NCBI GenBank assembly: GCA_023512835.1
Contig: CM042086.1
Coordinates: forward strand, 5,309,799-5,373,798
Origin: Taxillus chinensis
Taxonomy: Eukaryota > Streptophyta > Magnoliopsida > Santalales > Loranthaceae
Direction: 5' to 3'
Length of the DNA stretch: 64,000 nt
The position numbers and the translations under genes were made by a program. The notes under the pieces were generated by a model, which was not told where the DNA came from, made no database searches, and was given only the letters and a program-made list of their open reading frames with translations. Of the stretch, positions 23,961 through 36,905 are shown piece after piece (position 1 is the stretch's first letter; every line of letters starts with the position of its first letter).

Positions 23961-24518
23961 TCAAAGGGACATGCCCCTAGATTCTGCTTCAAGATACTTA
24001 CAGATCCTCTCCATAACTTCTCTTCCCTTGACACTGTTCTGCAAAAATTTATCGACACAGCGCTGCTCTACCTTCTCTGCCATTGAAGCCAGTGCAGAAA
24101 ATGGCTTGATGCGTATGCTAGTCTGCTGCTTGCAAATCGTCCAACCACTTGGGTTTTGTGGAGAAGGTTCGTAACAGATTTTTTCCTCAACCTCTACAAA
24201 CTTCTCAAGACTGATGTTGCGGGTTGTAAGTTGCATTGATCTCGACTTGGGGTCGACTACCGTTGATTCAACACAATGACAGACATCCTGCCCAACGATT
24301 TTGCGAACAAACCATGGTCCTGGGGTATGGACAGTGATTGCCCGAAGCGTGTGTAGCATTCCCGTTTGGGGGTCAAGTTTGTTGTTTAAGGTGTCCACTT
24401 CAAGTATGTGGGATAATGTTCGCTTGTTCTCGGGGTCAGCAAACTTGCGCCAAGATGCAGATGTCACCCTCTCCCATGGATGCTTGTAGATATGTTCTTG
24501 TGTGTAGGCCTTTACCAT
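23961..24518 (-). CDS. PRELI/MSF1-domain protein (slowmo/Ups homologue)
   Basis: 185 residues from the ATG at 24518, the usual length of plant PRELI-domain proteins, in one uninterrupted coding exon. The start is right for the family: MVKAYTQEHIYKHPWERVT is the conserved N-terminus. Other conserved parts are ASWRKFADPENKR (about 21-33), HILEVDTL (37-44), PGPWFVRKIVGQD (70-82), CVESTVVDPKSRSMQLTTRN (86-105) and RIKPFSALASMAEKVEQ (138-154). Relatives (yeast Ups1-3, human PRELID/SLMO) form a lipid-binding pocket and move phosphatidic acid or phosphatidylserine across the mitochondrial intermembrane space with an Mdm35/TRIAP1-type partner. The same role here is inferred from the family. No targeting peptide is evident, as in relatives. 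A TTTGCAAAG splice acceptor just before the ATG suggests an intron in the 5' UTR. Confidence 0.93.
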   Translation of the reverse strand: MVKAYTQEHIYKHPWERVTSASWRKFADPENKRTLSHILEVDTLNNKLDPQTGMLHTLRAITVHTPGPWFVRKIVGQDVCHCVESTVVDPKSRSMQLTTRNISLEKFVEVEEKICYEPSPQNPSGWTICKQQTSIRIKPFSALASMAEKVEQRCVDKFLQNSVKGREVMERICKYLEAESRGMSL

Positions 24519-24534
24519 TACTGTCTTTTTAGTG

Positions 24535-25870
24535 CTCTTTGCAAAAGCAGATAATAAAAATAAGTATAGCTTCTTATTGTATTTAAACAGCAGCGAAAAT
24601 TAAAAATAAATTTGGCAACAAAATGGAAAACACATGAGCAGGAACATGAATATTCACTTATAAAAAAAATTAAAGTCCCTTGCAATGAAATAAATGCAAT
24701 TTTAAGGAGGTCAGCTATGTATACAGCTAATCTTAGAGAGAAAATCCTGGCATGGTCATGGTGTACTACCTTGTATAGCCTAATTTTCATGAATCCGGTT
24801 TTTGATTCCCAGCATTATCAAACTGGGCCTATGATTCTTTTGATACTCAATCACCGGGAAAAAAATGAATAATTTCAATTTCTTGGGATTATAAACAGAC
24901 CTGAGTTATAATTTCTGAGTTTCATGATGAAAGTTGCAACATGTTGATCAAACAATAATCCAAGGAAATACATACCAAAAGAAGACAGAAATCAATTAAG
25001 TAGTACTGGCATTCCTACAGATACCACACCCCCTTATACCAACCAGGCATGCACACGCACGCATTCAAGGCAGGAAGACTAGATTGCCTGAAGCATCACC
25101 GCATCGGTAATTGCCGACTGGGTATCACAGAAAAGTCGATACACATGCCCAGGAAAAAAAAATCCACAAGATGCTAAAGGGTACAGATATAAAATGTCTA
25201 CAATCGCCTCATCTATTATAGAAAATTCTACAATCCCCTCACATAATTACATAATTTCATTTTATATATATGAGTGTGTGTGTGTACATACACATCCATA
25301 TGCTCTTGTCTAACAAATAAGTGTACAAACCATAATCACTTTACAAGAAAGAGAATAATCAAAATTTCCAAAATTCTTGATGGGTCTGATAAAAATCCAT
25401 AAATCAACCAATAAATATAAATGAGAAATTATGTGAAGGCTGAAAACATAGCCGCAACAAAGAGTTCATGTTAGGACCTTTTTGGACGTAGGCTGCAAAG
25501 CCTACACAGATGGATCTATTATTGCATATAGTTATAGAACCAAAAGAGCAGATATGACCAAACAAAAATCAAACATGCCCGATCTGGAAGACCTAGACAA
25601 AAGCAGCCACATGCAACGATTGATAGAAATCTGCAATATTTTCAAATTCAATAGACGAAAACAAATTTAAGGTACATTTATTTGCACAGAGAAAGAGAGA
25701 GAGAAGGAGACCTAGATTCGCAGGCGGAGATCTTTTGATGACTCCGACGACGGGGATGGTGGCGGCGGCTTTTGGTTTCAATCCCTAATAATCTGTTGGC
25801 GTCGTCGTTCGTGTTTTGTCAGGAGGAAGAGGCTTCTCTCTCTAAGCCAAAACCCAGTAACCCACCACTA
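24535..25870 (-). other. Probable 5' UTR intron and leader exon of the PRELI gene
   Basis: On minus, the pyrimidine-rich sequence ending TTTGCAAAG near 24537 is a plausible acceptor. About 1.2 kb further out, 25700-25870 has the look of a leader exon: CT-rich and GCCGCCGCCACC-bearing, with CTAG|GTCTCC as a possible donor at about 25710. No coding frame is needed from it. RNA evidence is required to confirm the splice. Confidence 0.35.
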
Positions 25871-25904
25871 TCCACCACTCGAACCAAAAGGAGGAGTATG
25901 TTTG

Positions 25905-26190
25905 GGCATTCATTTTTTTTTATATTTTTTTTAAATTTTACATATTTAAATTATTTTTTATTTTTTCTTATATACATCACAATATAATTTCTCTTAATTA
26001 CTTTCTATATAATTAAAATAATATTTTTTATAATATTTTTTTTATAATTTAATATAAAATAAAAATAAAAGTTATGGGAAATATAAATGAAATAGTTGGA
26101 AGAAATTTTTTATATATAATTTAATAATTATATGGAGTAAATAATATTTTCTAATACGTTGTGAAATACTATACAAATTCTATAGAAAAA
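25905..26190. repeat. AT-rich MITE-like repeat, copy 2 of 4
   Basis: Shares CATATTTAAATTATTTTTTA, then TATATAATTAAAATAATATTTT, ATAATTTAATATAAAATAAA and TATAGAAAAAATTAAATATA-type words in order with the copy at 46580-46925, and less completely with 4625 and 29500. Lies just upstream of the PRELI leader. Confidence 0.6.
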
Positions 26191-27256
26191 ATTAAATATA
26201 TAACTTCTGATGTAGAGATGATTTTATGTTGAAAACTTTTAAAGGAAAAAGTTGATGTCCCTTGAAAATAGGAGATTTGAAATAAATTTTTAAAAATAAG
26301 TTATAGAAAGAAGATTAATTAATTATAGCTTCTAAAAAAATAGGTTGTATAATAGAAAAGAGGTTAATTAGTTGTCTTTTGTAGAAAATAAAATATCTTA
26401 TAAAATATTTTTGTTTTCTTTTTTAAAGATGATAAAGTAGGTTAAAAAAATGAAACTAGGATAATTTGTCCCTAAAATAGAATATTACTTTATAGTTAAT
26501 TCATGATAAAAATAAAATTTTGAAATAGATATTTAGAAAAATAGAGATAAGTATAAAATGAAGAAGTGACAATGGACATAAACAAAGAGTGAAAATAAAA
26601 AGTTAGTGAAAATAAAAAATGAGAGTAAAAAAAGTGGGAAAGAATGAAAAGTGAAAAAGAGTAGAAAAATAGATTTAGAAGAGAATAAGTGATGAAAAGG
26701 TGAGAATATAAAAAGAGAAAGTGACTTTTCTTTTGGGTGGCTGTTTTCACTATAACTTTTTAAGATTTATTATAATAAAAATAAACAAATGGTAAGGTTT
26801 TTAGTTTGTTATTCATATAAAAGGGTTTTTTACTCTGGGATAAATAAAATAAAATAAGTTAAGATGTTATTTTTTTAAAATAATCTTTTAATTAATGTTT
26901 TTATAAAATCTGATTAATGTTACACAAATTTGATTAATAAAAATGGGGTGTTTCGGAATAAGAAAAAGAGGGTAATCATTTGAAATAAAGTAATATTTGA
27001 ATGTGTGCTTTCACGAATACTTAACAATAATATAGGAATAGTTTATCTAATTTATAATAAAAATGACGGTATAGAATAAAGATATAGAAAATAGATATAG
27101 TGGAAAATAATGTTTTCCATAAAGTTTATTCTAGAGTTTGATTAAATAAAACAAAAATGTGAGGTTTGTTTTTAATTAACGAAAATTTCGACACGTGTGA
27201 CACTTAGTTGCTTTTTGAGAGAAGATCAATTAAAACAAAACTTATTATTTAGAGCA
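26191..27256. other. AT-rich intergenic DNA
   Basis: No coding similarity. An open frame at 26496-26750 minus is Phe/Leu/Ser/Tyr-rich and reflects A/G-rich low complexity on plus. Confidence 0.5.
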
Positions 27257-28782
27257 CACAGAGGCCGGTGCTAACAATTTGAGTGCTCTAGGCGAATACA
27301 TAAAAAAAATATCTCAAACAATTAAAATTATTTGTATGAAAATAAATTTGTGTTTTATTCATGAAAGAGCAAAACATGTATTTAGGAGAAGCACATCAAA
27401 GAATTAAGAGATTGTTTCACAAAAAGAACAATAAAAATGTTTGATCTAAAAAAAATCATAAATGAATAACTAACATTATCATGAACAAATGTCATTATTT
27501 AATAATACTCATTCCATTTTTGAGGATGTGAGGAGTTTTCAAAGTTAATTATATATAGTCTTCAAATATAATTAGACTAACAAATTAAAGAATAGCTACA
27601 GTAATTCATTAAATTATCAGCTTAAATATTTTTAGGTAGCTGATAAAAATTTTAGTTGTTACAAAATTAAGAAGTTATGTATATCAGAACCTTTTTAATC
27701 AAGAGGATTGAAGAAAACAGACATAAAAATAAAGGTCATTCTAATTTTTCCATCCATTCACCCCAATTCAAAAAGGCCTTAAAAAGGAAAAAAAATTGTA
27801 ATGAATTAGAACAACTAGATGTAACAATTCTTTCTCTTAGATGATAGATCCCAAAAACAATTAATAAGCATCTGTTTCATCCATCCAGACCTCAAATCCC
27901 ATAGTTTAAGAAAATTAGATACCGAAAGAAGTTAGAAAAAAAAAAAGACAATTTATGGATAAAGAGAGGATTCATGTAATTGGAAAAAGTAAAATAATTA
28001 TAATTATTATTATGGAGATTTTTGGTATATGCATCATTAACAATGAATACAAGATATATGCAAAGACACAATGTAGGAGAATTGTGTCAAAAAAAGTTAT
28101 TACGAAACAAAAACAAAACAAAAATTATGACAATATATTTGAGAAAACACAAAGTCAGTGAAAATGAGAAAAAAATACAAATAAAATGGATTGATGAGCA
28201 TGAGATGATTTTGTTGTAGGCATAAAACAAACATGCAACTGAAAAAACAGAATATTGATAAATAAACACGCACAGAGAGAGATTTGGCTCATTAGGAAAA
28301 AACAATAGGTAATTAATTCTTATGTCTTAAAAAAGTATAATTAAATCAAGAGGAACAAATTCATTATTTGGAAGGGCACAAGCATAGATAATAGACCATG
28401 TCTACTAGTCGTTTTTTGCGGCAAATGCAGGAATAAAAGTAAGTCCTACCATTAAAGGAGAAGTTATTGTAGATATCCCATAAGACGCCACATGAGAAAC
28501 TAAAAACATAATGGTGGCAACTATAAAGCAATAGTGATTTGCGTTGGAGCGATGCTGGTGCCGTAATCTGCTTGTCTGACATTGGAGCTTCACCAAGGCC
28601 GCAGTCTACGTGTCTGGTGTTGAAACGGGCTGGAGCAAGAGTACAACGAATGCCCTATTTGGTCAGTCAAAGACGATGTTAAAAATGAGAGATTAAGCTA
28701 AAAGAGTGGCCCCAAATAGATAAAACTACCAGGTTCCTTAGGCAACTACCTCGGGCCTCCCCTTAGGGTTAACTTTGGGCAC
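27257..28782. mobile_element. Possible hAT-like non-autonomous element
   Basis: The left edge reads CAGAGGCCGGTGCTAAC with GCTCTAGGCGAA close behind, like the GGCCGG-type ends of plant hAT elements. About 1.5 kb on, 28735-28775 reads on minus CCCTAAGGGGAGGCCC then TTGCCTAAGG. The flanks AGAGCACA (left) and TGGGCACA (right) agree at 6 of 8 positions, suggesting a decayed 8-bp target duplication. The terminal repeats match poorly, so this is tentative. Inside, 28405-28596 minus holds a hydrophobic frame (VASYGISTITSPLMVGLTFI) of unknown origin that might be a captured gene piece. Confidence 0.3.
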
Positions 28783-28855
28783 ATATAGATAGACTGGCTT
28801 TGCATGCTTTAGGCTTGTCAGAAGAACGATTCCATTTTCGATCAGATTGTGTAAT

Positions 28856-28883
28856 ATTTAGCTATTATTAATAATAGCTAAAT
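28856..28883. repeat. Perfect 28-bp palindrome
   Basis: The half-site ATTTAGCTATTATT is followed directly by its exact inverse complement, with no spacer and no mismatch. It could form a cruciform or be the scar of a foldback element. No adjacent gene explains it. Confidence 0.9.
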
Positions 28884-29408
28884 CTCTTTTTCACCGTCAA
28901 GTCTACGATGAATAGCGTGCTCCCTGCACTGGGTCGACACATCTAAATTTTGAATGGGCTCCATTGTATTTGCTGCATGAACTTGTCCTGAAGCCTTTTG
29001 CTGTACACCAACTACGCTTTCTACACTGCCCTTCAAGTAGCACGAATGACAATTCAGGCTACACTACCATTAAACGTCCTAAAAATTGAGAGAGTGACAT
29101 CCTCACGCACTCGATTTTGTAACACTCTTGTTTTTGTCACTTGGGCTCGAAGAAACCAATATCATTTAGTGCATTCCTTGCGACTCCCTTTCGCCAATTC
29201 TATACCTGAGGCCGGCTCCAATTTTTTTTTTCATGGTGTTCAATATTCGTTACAAAACTTAAATATAACATTGGAAAATTTACATGAAATTTTATAAAAT
29301 CCAAGAATTTTACTTCTTTTACATTTAGGAGACAACACATTAATGTGTATGCGTATTTACAAATGTTAGCAAAGATGAAAAAAATAAAACATTTAGCAAA
29401 ACTATACA
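28884..29408. other. Unassigned segment of moderate GC content
   Basis: 28890-29240 is less AT-rich than its surroundings, and a plus frame is open at 28998-29297 (99 codons). Its translation resembles no family I know and lacks codon structure typical of a gene. Confidence 0.3.
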
Positions 29409-29409
29409 G

Positions 29410-29441
<32 letters not shown>

Positions 29442-29482
29442 AGAAGAAGAAGAAGAAGAAGAAGAAGAAGAAGAAGAAGAGA
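29409..29482. repeat. (GAA)n microsatellite
   Basis: About 24 GAA/AGA units with an early interruption (GAGGAAGAA). A pure purine tract on plus. Confidence 0.97.
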
Positions 29483-29499
29483 AATTGGCTTATTTAACA

Positions 29500-29775
29500 G
29501 CACATCAAAATTACTTTTTTCTTAAATTTAAATATTTAAATTACTTTTTATTTTTTATACAAATATACACTATAATAAATTCTTTTTCAATCACTATCAT
29601 TAAAATAATATTTTATACTCATATTTTTCTTTAAATAATGATTTTTTTATAATTTAATTTTAAAACTTTAAATAATATATAAAATGATTCCTATAACAAA
29701 ATATGATTAAAAATCTGTTTTTTTATAATTATTTCATTTTTTATGTTTCCTTTAATTCAAAAGTAAGTCTCTTTC
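29500..29775. repeat. AT-rich MITE-like repeat, copy 3 of 4
   Basis: Shares AAATATTTAAATTACTTTTT, ATACAAATATACACTATAAT, ATTAAAATAATATTTTAT and TTTTTATAATTTAAT in order with the other copies. It starts directly after the (GAA)n tract. Confidence 0.5.
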
Positions 29776-30704
29776 TTTGATTTTTTTTTTACTTAATGCA
29801 TTTTCATATACATTACAAACAACAAATAATAACAAGACTTGAATCACTACCACACAATCACACAAGAAGAAGAGAGGTAGTAATGATAATGAAATATTCC
29901 CATTGAATAATACAAGAAATTGGCCACGTGAATTTCAGGTCCTTCAGAAATTATAACAGCACGAGCTGACGAAAAGTATGCAAAGTGGAAAAGCAAAATC
30001 CATTACCTATTCCACCATATCGATGTCAAATGTGCCATCAGTTCTATATTTTTCATTTCCTGTACCGATCCTCTCAATCAACTACAATTAAGTCTATAAG
30101 GTCCAAACTATATATATATATATAGTCCATCGTGGACTATATATCACTGATATGAGGCTCTATTTTAATAATTTTGTCGTTGATACAATTTGGCATAACA
30201 GCTTAAGCCTTAGGCCCTTAGGAATTGTGGTACGACGAATTGACAATACTGCTTGACAATGTTCCAACTTTTAATTAGGACTGCATGCGGGTACATTACA
30301 CAAACTTCGACTGAGATTTGAAATATTTTGATAACATTGTGCAAATCCACATATTCACATACGTAAAAGTAAGTGAGATAAAATTGTCGGAAGCAGTCAC
30401 GCAAGAGTTTTTCTAGGTATGAGTATTTGATATCTTAGGACAGGATTCAATATATGTTAACTAAAATTTAATTTAAAAAATAAATTTTAAGGTTAAACAA
30501 ATTTTCTAATAATTTATTAAATATTAATTTAAACTGTTTATATGCTTTTTATTTTTAATTCTATTTTATCCAATTCGGCTGCTACCTTAAATTAACGGGC
30601 ACATTTAATTTGTTTGTGTTTGTTTCTCTCCACCCATATATGATGCATTTAAATCAAGGCTCAAACAAAAAAAAAAAAACTATGGTTGCTTCTCTCCATC
30701 TTTC
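29776..30704. other. Intergenic DNA with a 12-bp-arm hairpin
   Basis: No coding similarity was found. At about 30117-30143 ATATATAGTCCA is followed, after the 3-base loop TCG, by its inverse complement TGGACTATATAT, a strong potential hairpin. Confidence 0.5.
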
Positions 30705-30833
<129 letters not shown>

Positions 30834-30849
30834 TCATGTCATTCGATTT

Positions 30850-33347
30850 TGCAGTTTATCTCAAATGACGACAACTTCAATATTTCATCCGATTAACGTC
30901 GATTTACTCAAAACATAAACACAAAAAATATTAAGGATTTTACACCCAACATCCATCCATCCTCAAAAAACGAATTAAAATCATCAAGAATAGCAAATAT
31001 CAGTATAGATCGATCATGTGCATATATATATATATATCATGCTTGAACGATTCTTTTTCTTATTAACCGTGAATATTAATTCAATCAAGGTTCATGTAAT
31101 TCCTTGTCGAATAACCCAAAATCCAACAACAATTAGACACCAAAAATCGAATTCAATAAACAACTAAATCTGACATTCTCATTCTGTGTTCATATCAGGT
31201 TTCACGCAAAATTCTAACAAATCTGGACATTATAGGTTTAGAAGAGACTTGAGAGGGATGAGAAGAGATAGAACGCCTACCTAGAGTTCACCGGTGATGT
31301 TTGATCGTCTGAATCTGGGAAAAACACACCAAGATTTTCCTCCTTCCTCCTCCTTTCTTCTTTCTATTTTCTATTTTTCCCTCTCAATCTCTCACGCACT
31401 CTTTCTCCCACGCATTGCAAAACGTGACACACAGCAGGGATAGGCTATTTTATTATAATTATAATTATAATAACTATTTATTTATTTATTTTTACATAAT
31501 TAATTTATAAAAAATGTGTGTATCAAACTATCAATAACCTTATTATATATTATTAATACTAAATTACGACTGTGGAACTAATTTAAATACGAATTTTTAC
31601 ATCAACGATATAGAAGCTGAGATGAGATTTTTGGGGTTTTTGTAGAAATGAGAATAAAATGAGATTTTTTTTTAAAATTAGGCCTTTGTAGATATTGTGT
31701 ATTTTTATTTTATATCAATACATTTGATATTTTGTATTGTGTTAACTTACTTGGGATGGATGCTTTCTTTGCCATAGCACCGTGTTTGCAAAATTGAAAG
31801 AAAAAAACCCGTGTGTGTGTGTGTTGCCTAATATGAAGAGCAGAGTAAGAAATTGGACATATATATGTTTTACAAATTCTTTACTTATCCCAGCATTTTT
31901 AAAATGCCACCAAAATGAAAATCTATCCTGAAATTTTTGAAACGTCACCTAAAATAAAACTTATCCCCACCAAAAATAAATGTCATGCCATTTTTAAAAC
32001 GTAATCCAAAATAAAACCTATATCAGTGTTTTTAAAGCACTGCCCACAATAAAATCTACCCTGGTATTTTTTAAAATACCCGCCAATTAACTACTTAAAA
32101 CATTTACATTAGACTTACCAAAATCACATATGATTATAAAATATTTTAAAATTATGTATTTTAACTAAAAAATTTAGTAAATTATGTCTTTTAATCCATT
32201 GGTGTTTCAAATTTAGGAACCTATAAAGTAAAAGTCATAATTTATCAAAGTTTTTAGTTAAAATGGATATTGTGAGAACACTTTATAATCAGAAATAATT
32301 AATATTTAATAACATATATATAATTTAAAAACTATTTAATGAGTCTAGATGTAACTAACCGTTCAACAATTATTTTATTCGTTATAAATATATAATTATG
32401 GCAAATGAAAATGTGATTCTATCCTTCCAATCCTATTAACCCGGTCAAAAAAAAAAACTTTATTATATATATATATATATATATATATCCAACTTCCCCC
32501 CGATGATGGTTTCATATTTTCCGTACATCTCAGCTCTGATTTATTATTTAAAAATTCCCCATGCATCCATGCAGTTCTTTACTTTAGGCATCACGATTCA
32601 TCGTATCCTCGTCATATTTGAATGTATGCATCAAATCGAGTGCATATTGCGAAATATTTGCTTACGTTTTACTTGATTAGTTGATCACCACGGTCCACAC
32701 AAAGTTGGGGTCACATGGTTTCAAAAAACAGACACTACGGATATATTCGTACATAAAATTAGGTCTATGGGTAAAAAAAGCTCTGCCTTATTTTTCTCAC
32801 CACAAAATGATGGCACGCAGGAGCACAACTAATACGGAACCTGAAAAGTAGGCACCATTAGGTTTGTATAAAGCTGGTTGGGTGGGGTGCTACATGTCCA
32901 ATAAAGGCTCAATAGGGTGGCCAAAAGAAGAGTGGGTGACAAGATTAAGTGTTGCCTAAAGTTGGCAAACTAATGGATAAAAAAAGAGTGATAAAGGTCC
33001 TTTATTCTGGGGTCCTTCCTTTTCCGAAGAGTCCAACATTGCCCACTGAACTTGGTGGGAGATCAGAAGTAAAATGCCCAAATCCAACCCCTCTGTACTC
33101 TCGCTCTCAGGCTGCCCAAAATTTTTTTCTATAGGGTAAATTATCAAATATTAACAATAAATCGCATGTGAGTTGTCGCTATTGAGATTTATAATTTTAC
33201 ATTTAGAACTATCAAACTTTGTAATTACTGAATAAAAATTTTAAATTATAATGTTCCTTTCCAATTAATCTGGCTAAATTAATAATAACAAATTAAAATA
33301 TTAATATAAGGTTTTTTTCATATAATAATTAAATTACATGTAATTCG

Positions 33348-33380
<33 letters not shown>

Positions 33381-34056
33381 CACATGTTTAACTCTTCATT
33401 TTTTTGAAGTAATATTTTATCATTGTTATGTAGATGCTTTTTAAAAATTCTTTAAAACTTCGTATTATATTATATATATAGAGAGAGTGTGTGTTTGTCA
33501 TTTTCTACATGGAATTAAGGGTACCCTTTTTGTCATTGAATGGATTTAAAATTACAATTAGCACCATTAAATCATAAATAATAACATAAAAACATAAAAA
33601 ATTTATCAATATTCAGTGTAATAAAGATATTTTTAAAATCATATAATTTATTTAACATTACTGTAGTTAGTATCTTCATCACAAATATTTGAAATGATAA
33701 TTCATATTATTAATTAATTTTAATTATATATATACTATTTCATTTTTTTAAATTTCCCATTGATGCTTATATACATGACAGGTAATGATAAAAATAATAA
33801 TAAATATATTCTGATGATTAGTATATACAGCCATATGATTGTGTTATATATACTTTTAGTACAATAATTACCATATATTAATACAACAGATTAATGTGTG
33901 TATATATATATATATATTGTGGCTATTATTACTTATATAAAGTAAAAACATATTATATATTACATTAGATATGTAAATATAATTTTTTATATGACCACCA
34001 GACCATATTATATACGTGAATAAACAGCATATAAAAATATTTCTTATATATATATA
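30850..34056. other. AT-rich intergenic DNA
   Basis: Contains (TA)n runs at about 31021-31038, 32462-32488 and 33346-33374. A patch of moderate GC at 32860-33130 has open frames on both strands without recognisable products. 31283-31420 looks like a pyrimidine-rich leader on minus. Confidence 0.45.
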
Positions 34057-34064
34057 TTCATTAG
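34057..34064. repeat. 8-bp target-site duplication, left copy
   Basis: TTCATTAG, repeated exactly at 37004-37011 on the far side of the hAT-type element. Exact agreement over 8 bp is the diagnostic length for hAT integration. Confidence 0.8.
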
Positions 34065-34677
34065 CAGGGATGGATCCAGAAGTTCGGTTAGGGGGGGGCC
34101 AAAATATAAAATATGTAATTCATGTTTGGAAACCGTTATCTAAAACTATGATTAGTAGGACCGGTCTCGAGATTTATGAAGTTTAAAGTGATTATTAAAT
34201 TAAAAGTCTTTATCCATAAATTAGACTATCGGTTTTTATTTTTACTTATCGTAATTATAGGAATAATATAAAATTTAAAAATATATATTATTATCAAAAT
34301 TATAAATTAATCTTCGATTGTTTGTTGCCATCGAAGTTAGGCCAAGATAAGATGAGCCTTGAAAGTCCTAATTTTAATTTAATTTTTGGGGGCCAAAGAC
34401 TCAAGCCTCACTTGCCAGGCCTTGAGACCAACATTGACGATTAGTACTATTTAAATTAAAATTAATAACATAAAAGCATAAAAAATTTATCAAATTATCA
34501 TATAATCAAGTTAGACAACTTTTTAAAATCATATAATTCATTTACAACTATTATAATTAATCACATGTTTATCACAAATAAATACTAAATTATGTTATTA
34601 ATTAATTTTAATTTTAATTATATATATAATATAAATAATTAAAATTAATATATATATATATATACCTATATATATTT

Positions 34678-36475
34678 TGTCACGCCCCGAATTCCAGGGA
34701 ACCCGGAACCGGGTACATGACTTCCCCTTGCCCGCACCCGAAAGGTCAAGGGGTTGGTGACTAGCACCAATAGAGAGACTACACCGCGGGTCTTGTCTCA
34801 AATATGCAACCCTGTACGATCATACATCAAGGGTAATCCTGTACTTTCCCATATATCATCATGCATACAAAGAGTCAAACAATCATACAGACATCACATC
34901 ATACAGTATGCAAATATAATCGTCCACGGACCCATGTCCGGGATATCACATAAAACAATACAGAATATAATCGGATCATACATCGAGTAGTGGGCGTCCT
35001 CCTGGAAGAAAGTCCTCCACTAGTCTCAGGTCACACCTGAAAAGGGTAAGCAACAAGTAGGGGTGAGCGACAAGCTTAGTAGGTGACCCTAACACTCCAC
35101 ATCATGCAACACATATAAGTCTATACTATATGCTCGGTGTACTCGTGCACCGTGTAGTGTGCACAATCATCAGGACTCGACCTGCAACAAACATCAGGAC
35201 AACTTGTCCACGATCCTCCATGGGATCCCAGCTCGGAGCACTCGCCCTAGCTCCACGAGCTCAACGGCTCAACTCAGGCCTTAGCCTGTCACGGCAAATA
35301 TGCCCGGCCACATTCGCCACACAGGCCCGCCATCGGTTCATATGCCCGCCACGTCAACCACATAGCACCATCGGTGCATCACGGTGAGAACCCAAACAAG
35401 TCACGGAGTCCATGCCCCAATACCTCACATCAACATACTAACATTAGTATGGCATGTCATTCTCAACATTTCCTTTAGAATTGTAGCCGTCTTCACAAGT
35501 AAATCCTCAACCCTTGATTTATGAAGGAAGTACTCATAGTTGCTATTTTCTTGAAATTAAAAGTCCCAGGCATTGGGTTCCCTTATCATAAATAAGATAA
35601 TATGATTTTTGGGGATTTTTCCGAGATGTGTAACCCCACTTTCCAAAAATTCACCACTACGAACTTTTGGGTTTTTCCGAGATTTTACACTAAAACCCAA
35701 TTTTCACATTTTGAAATAGTGGGAATTAATTTTTCTAGTATTTTTCTTTGAATCCAAATGGGGGGGTATTTCGTTATTTACATTGTAACTTAAGTATAGT
35801 ACTTAAATGCGGAGAGGCATAATGGTTTACAATGTCAAGGTCCAGGGTGCGGTTACTGACGAGCGGAACACTTGTTCACTCCTACGGATTTGATGTCTGG
35901 ACTGATTACTCCTGGACTAACTCATCCGGATTAACTACTCCGGACTACTGATCCGGACTACTGATCCGGACTAACTCCTCCTGGACTACTGATCCGGAAA
36001 AATATTGTTCACTTAGTCCCGGAAACACTATTCACTTAGTCCCGAAACACTATTCACTTAGTCCCTAAAAACACTATTCACTTAGTCCCGGAAATACTAT
36101 TCACTTAGTCCCGAAAAACACTATTCATCGTCGTTTTTGCCAATTTTCTCAGCTAAGAACGGCAACCCAAAGAACCCCAAACACTCATAAACACATTTAT
36201 TTTGATATACACCCCATTACACGTCTTAAATAACTCTAAATTTCATGTAATCAACGAAATACCTCTTTTATGCATTTAAATCACAAGATTCAACCAAAAA
36301 ATGGGTTTCCCCCAAATCTTAAGGTTCACCCCCAAATTCCATGATTTCACCCAAATTAAGCATGCTAAGCCTACTATGAATCATATAAGGAGTTAGAATC
36401 ACCTACCTGGAAGATTCTTTGCGATCCACGAGCTCCAATCGCCCCAAAATCGCCAAGAAAGCTCTCCCGCTCTTC

Positions 36476-36521
<46 letters not shown>

Positions 36522-36905
36522 CTCAAACATGCACGTACCAATAATTGGCAATTAAAGATATAAGGTAGTTCTTAATTATATATATACCGTTGCCAATAAT
36601 TGGCCTCCCAAAGAATAATTGACCTCCCGAGGTCACGAACTCCAAATTGAGTCAAATTATGATCAAAACGCTCGAAATAACGAGCACAACACTGCTCGGA
36701 TATTATCACACTCAAATGATCGCTCAAACGCAAAGTCAACCAATAAACTCCAAAAAGTCAACAATCGGGTCAAACGGGGCCCCGACTCGGAATCGGGCCC
36801 AAGTACAATCAAAATGCTCACATCGACGGCTACACTACCGTCCAGGATAGTTACATTCCCATAAAATGACTATCTCTCAAAACTACCCAAATACGAGTCT
36901 TTACA
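34678..36905 (-). mobile_element. Solo LTR, 2.2 kb, probably Ty3/gypsy
   Basis: Runs from TGTCACGCCCCG to CTTTACA, i.e. TG...CA, and is flanked on both sides by TATTT (34673-34677 and 36906-36910). Read on minus it starts TGTAAAGACTCG and ends CGGGGCGTGACA, an ending I associate with plant gypsy LTRs. There is no gag or pol inside. On minus, 36410-36460 contains CTTCCAG|GTAGGTGATTC, which could be a splice donor in the untranslated leader. A (CT)n tract lies at 36478-36519. Deletion between two LTRs of a full element is the usual origin of such a structure. Confidence 0.75.
36478..36519. repeat. (CT)n microsatellite inside the solo LTR
   Basis: About 20 uninterrupted CT units. Confidence 0.97.
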
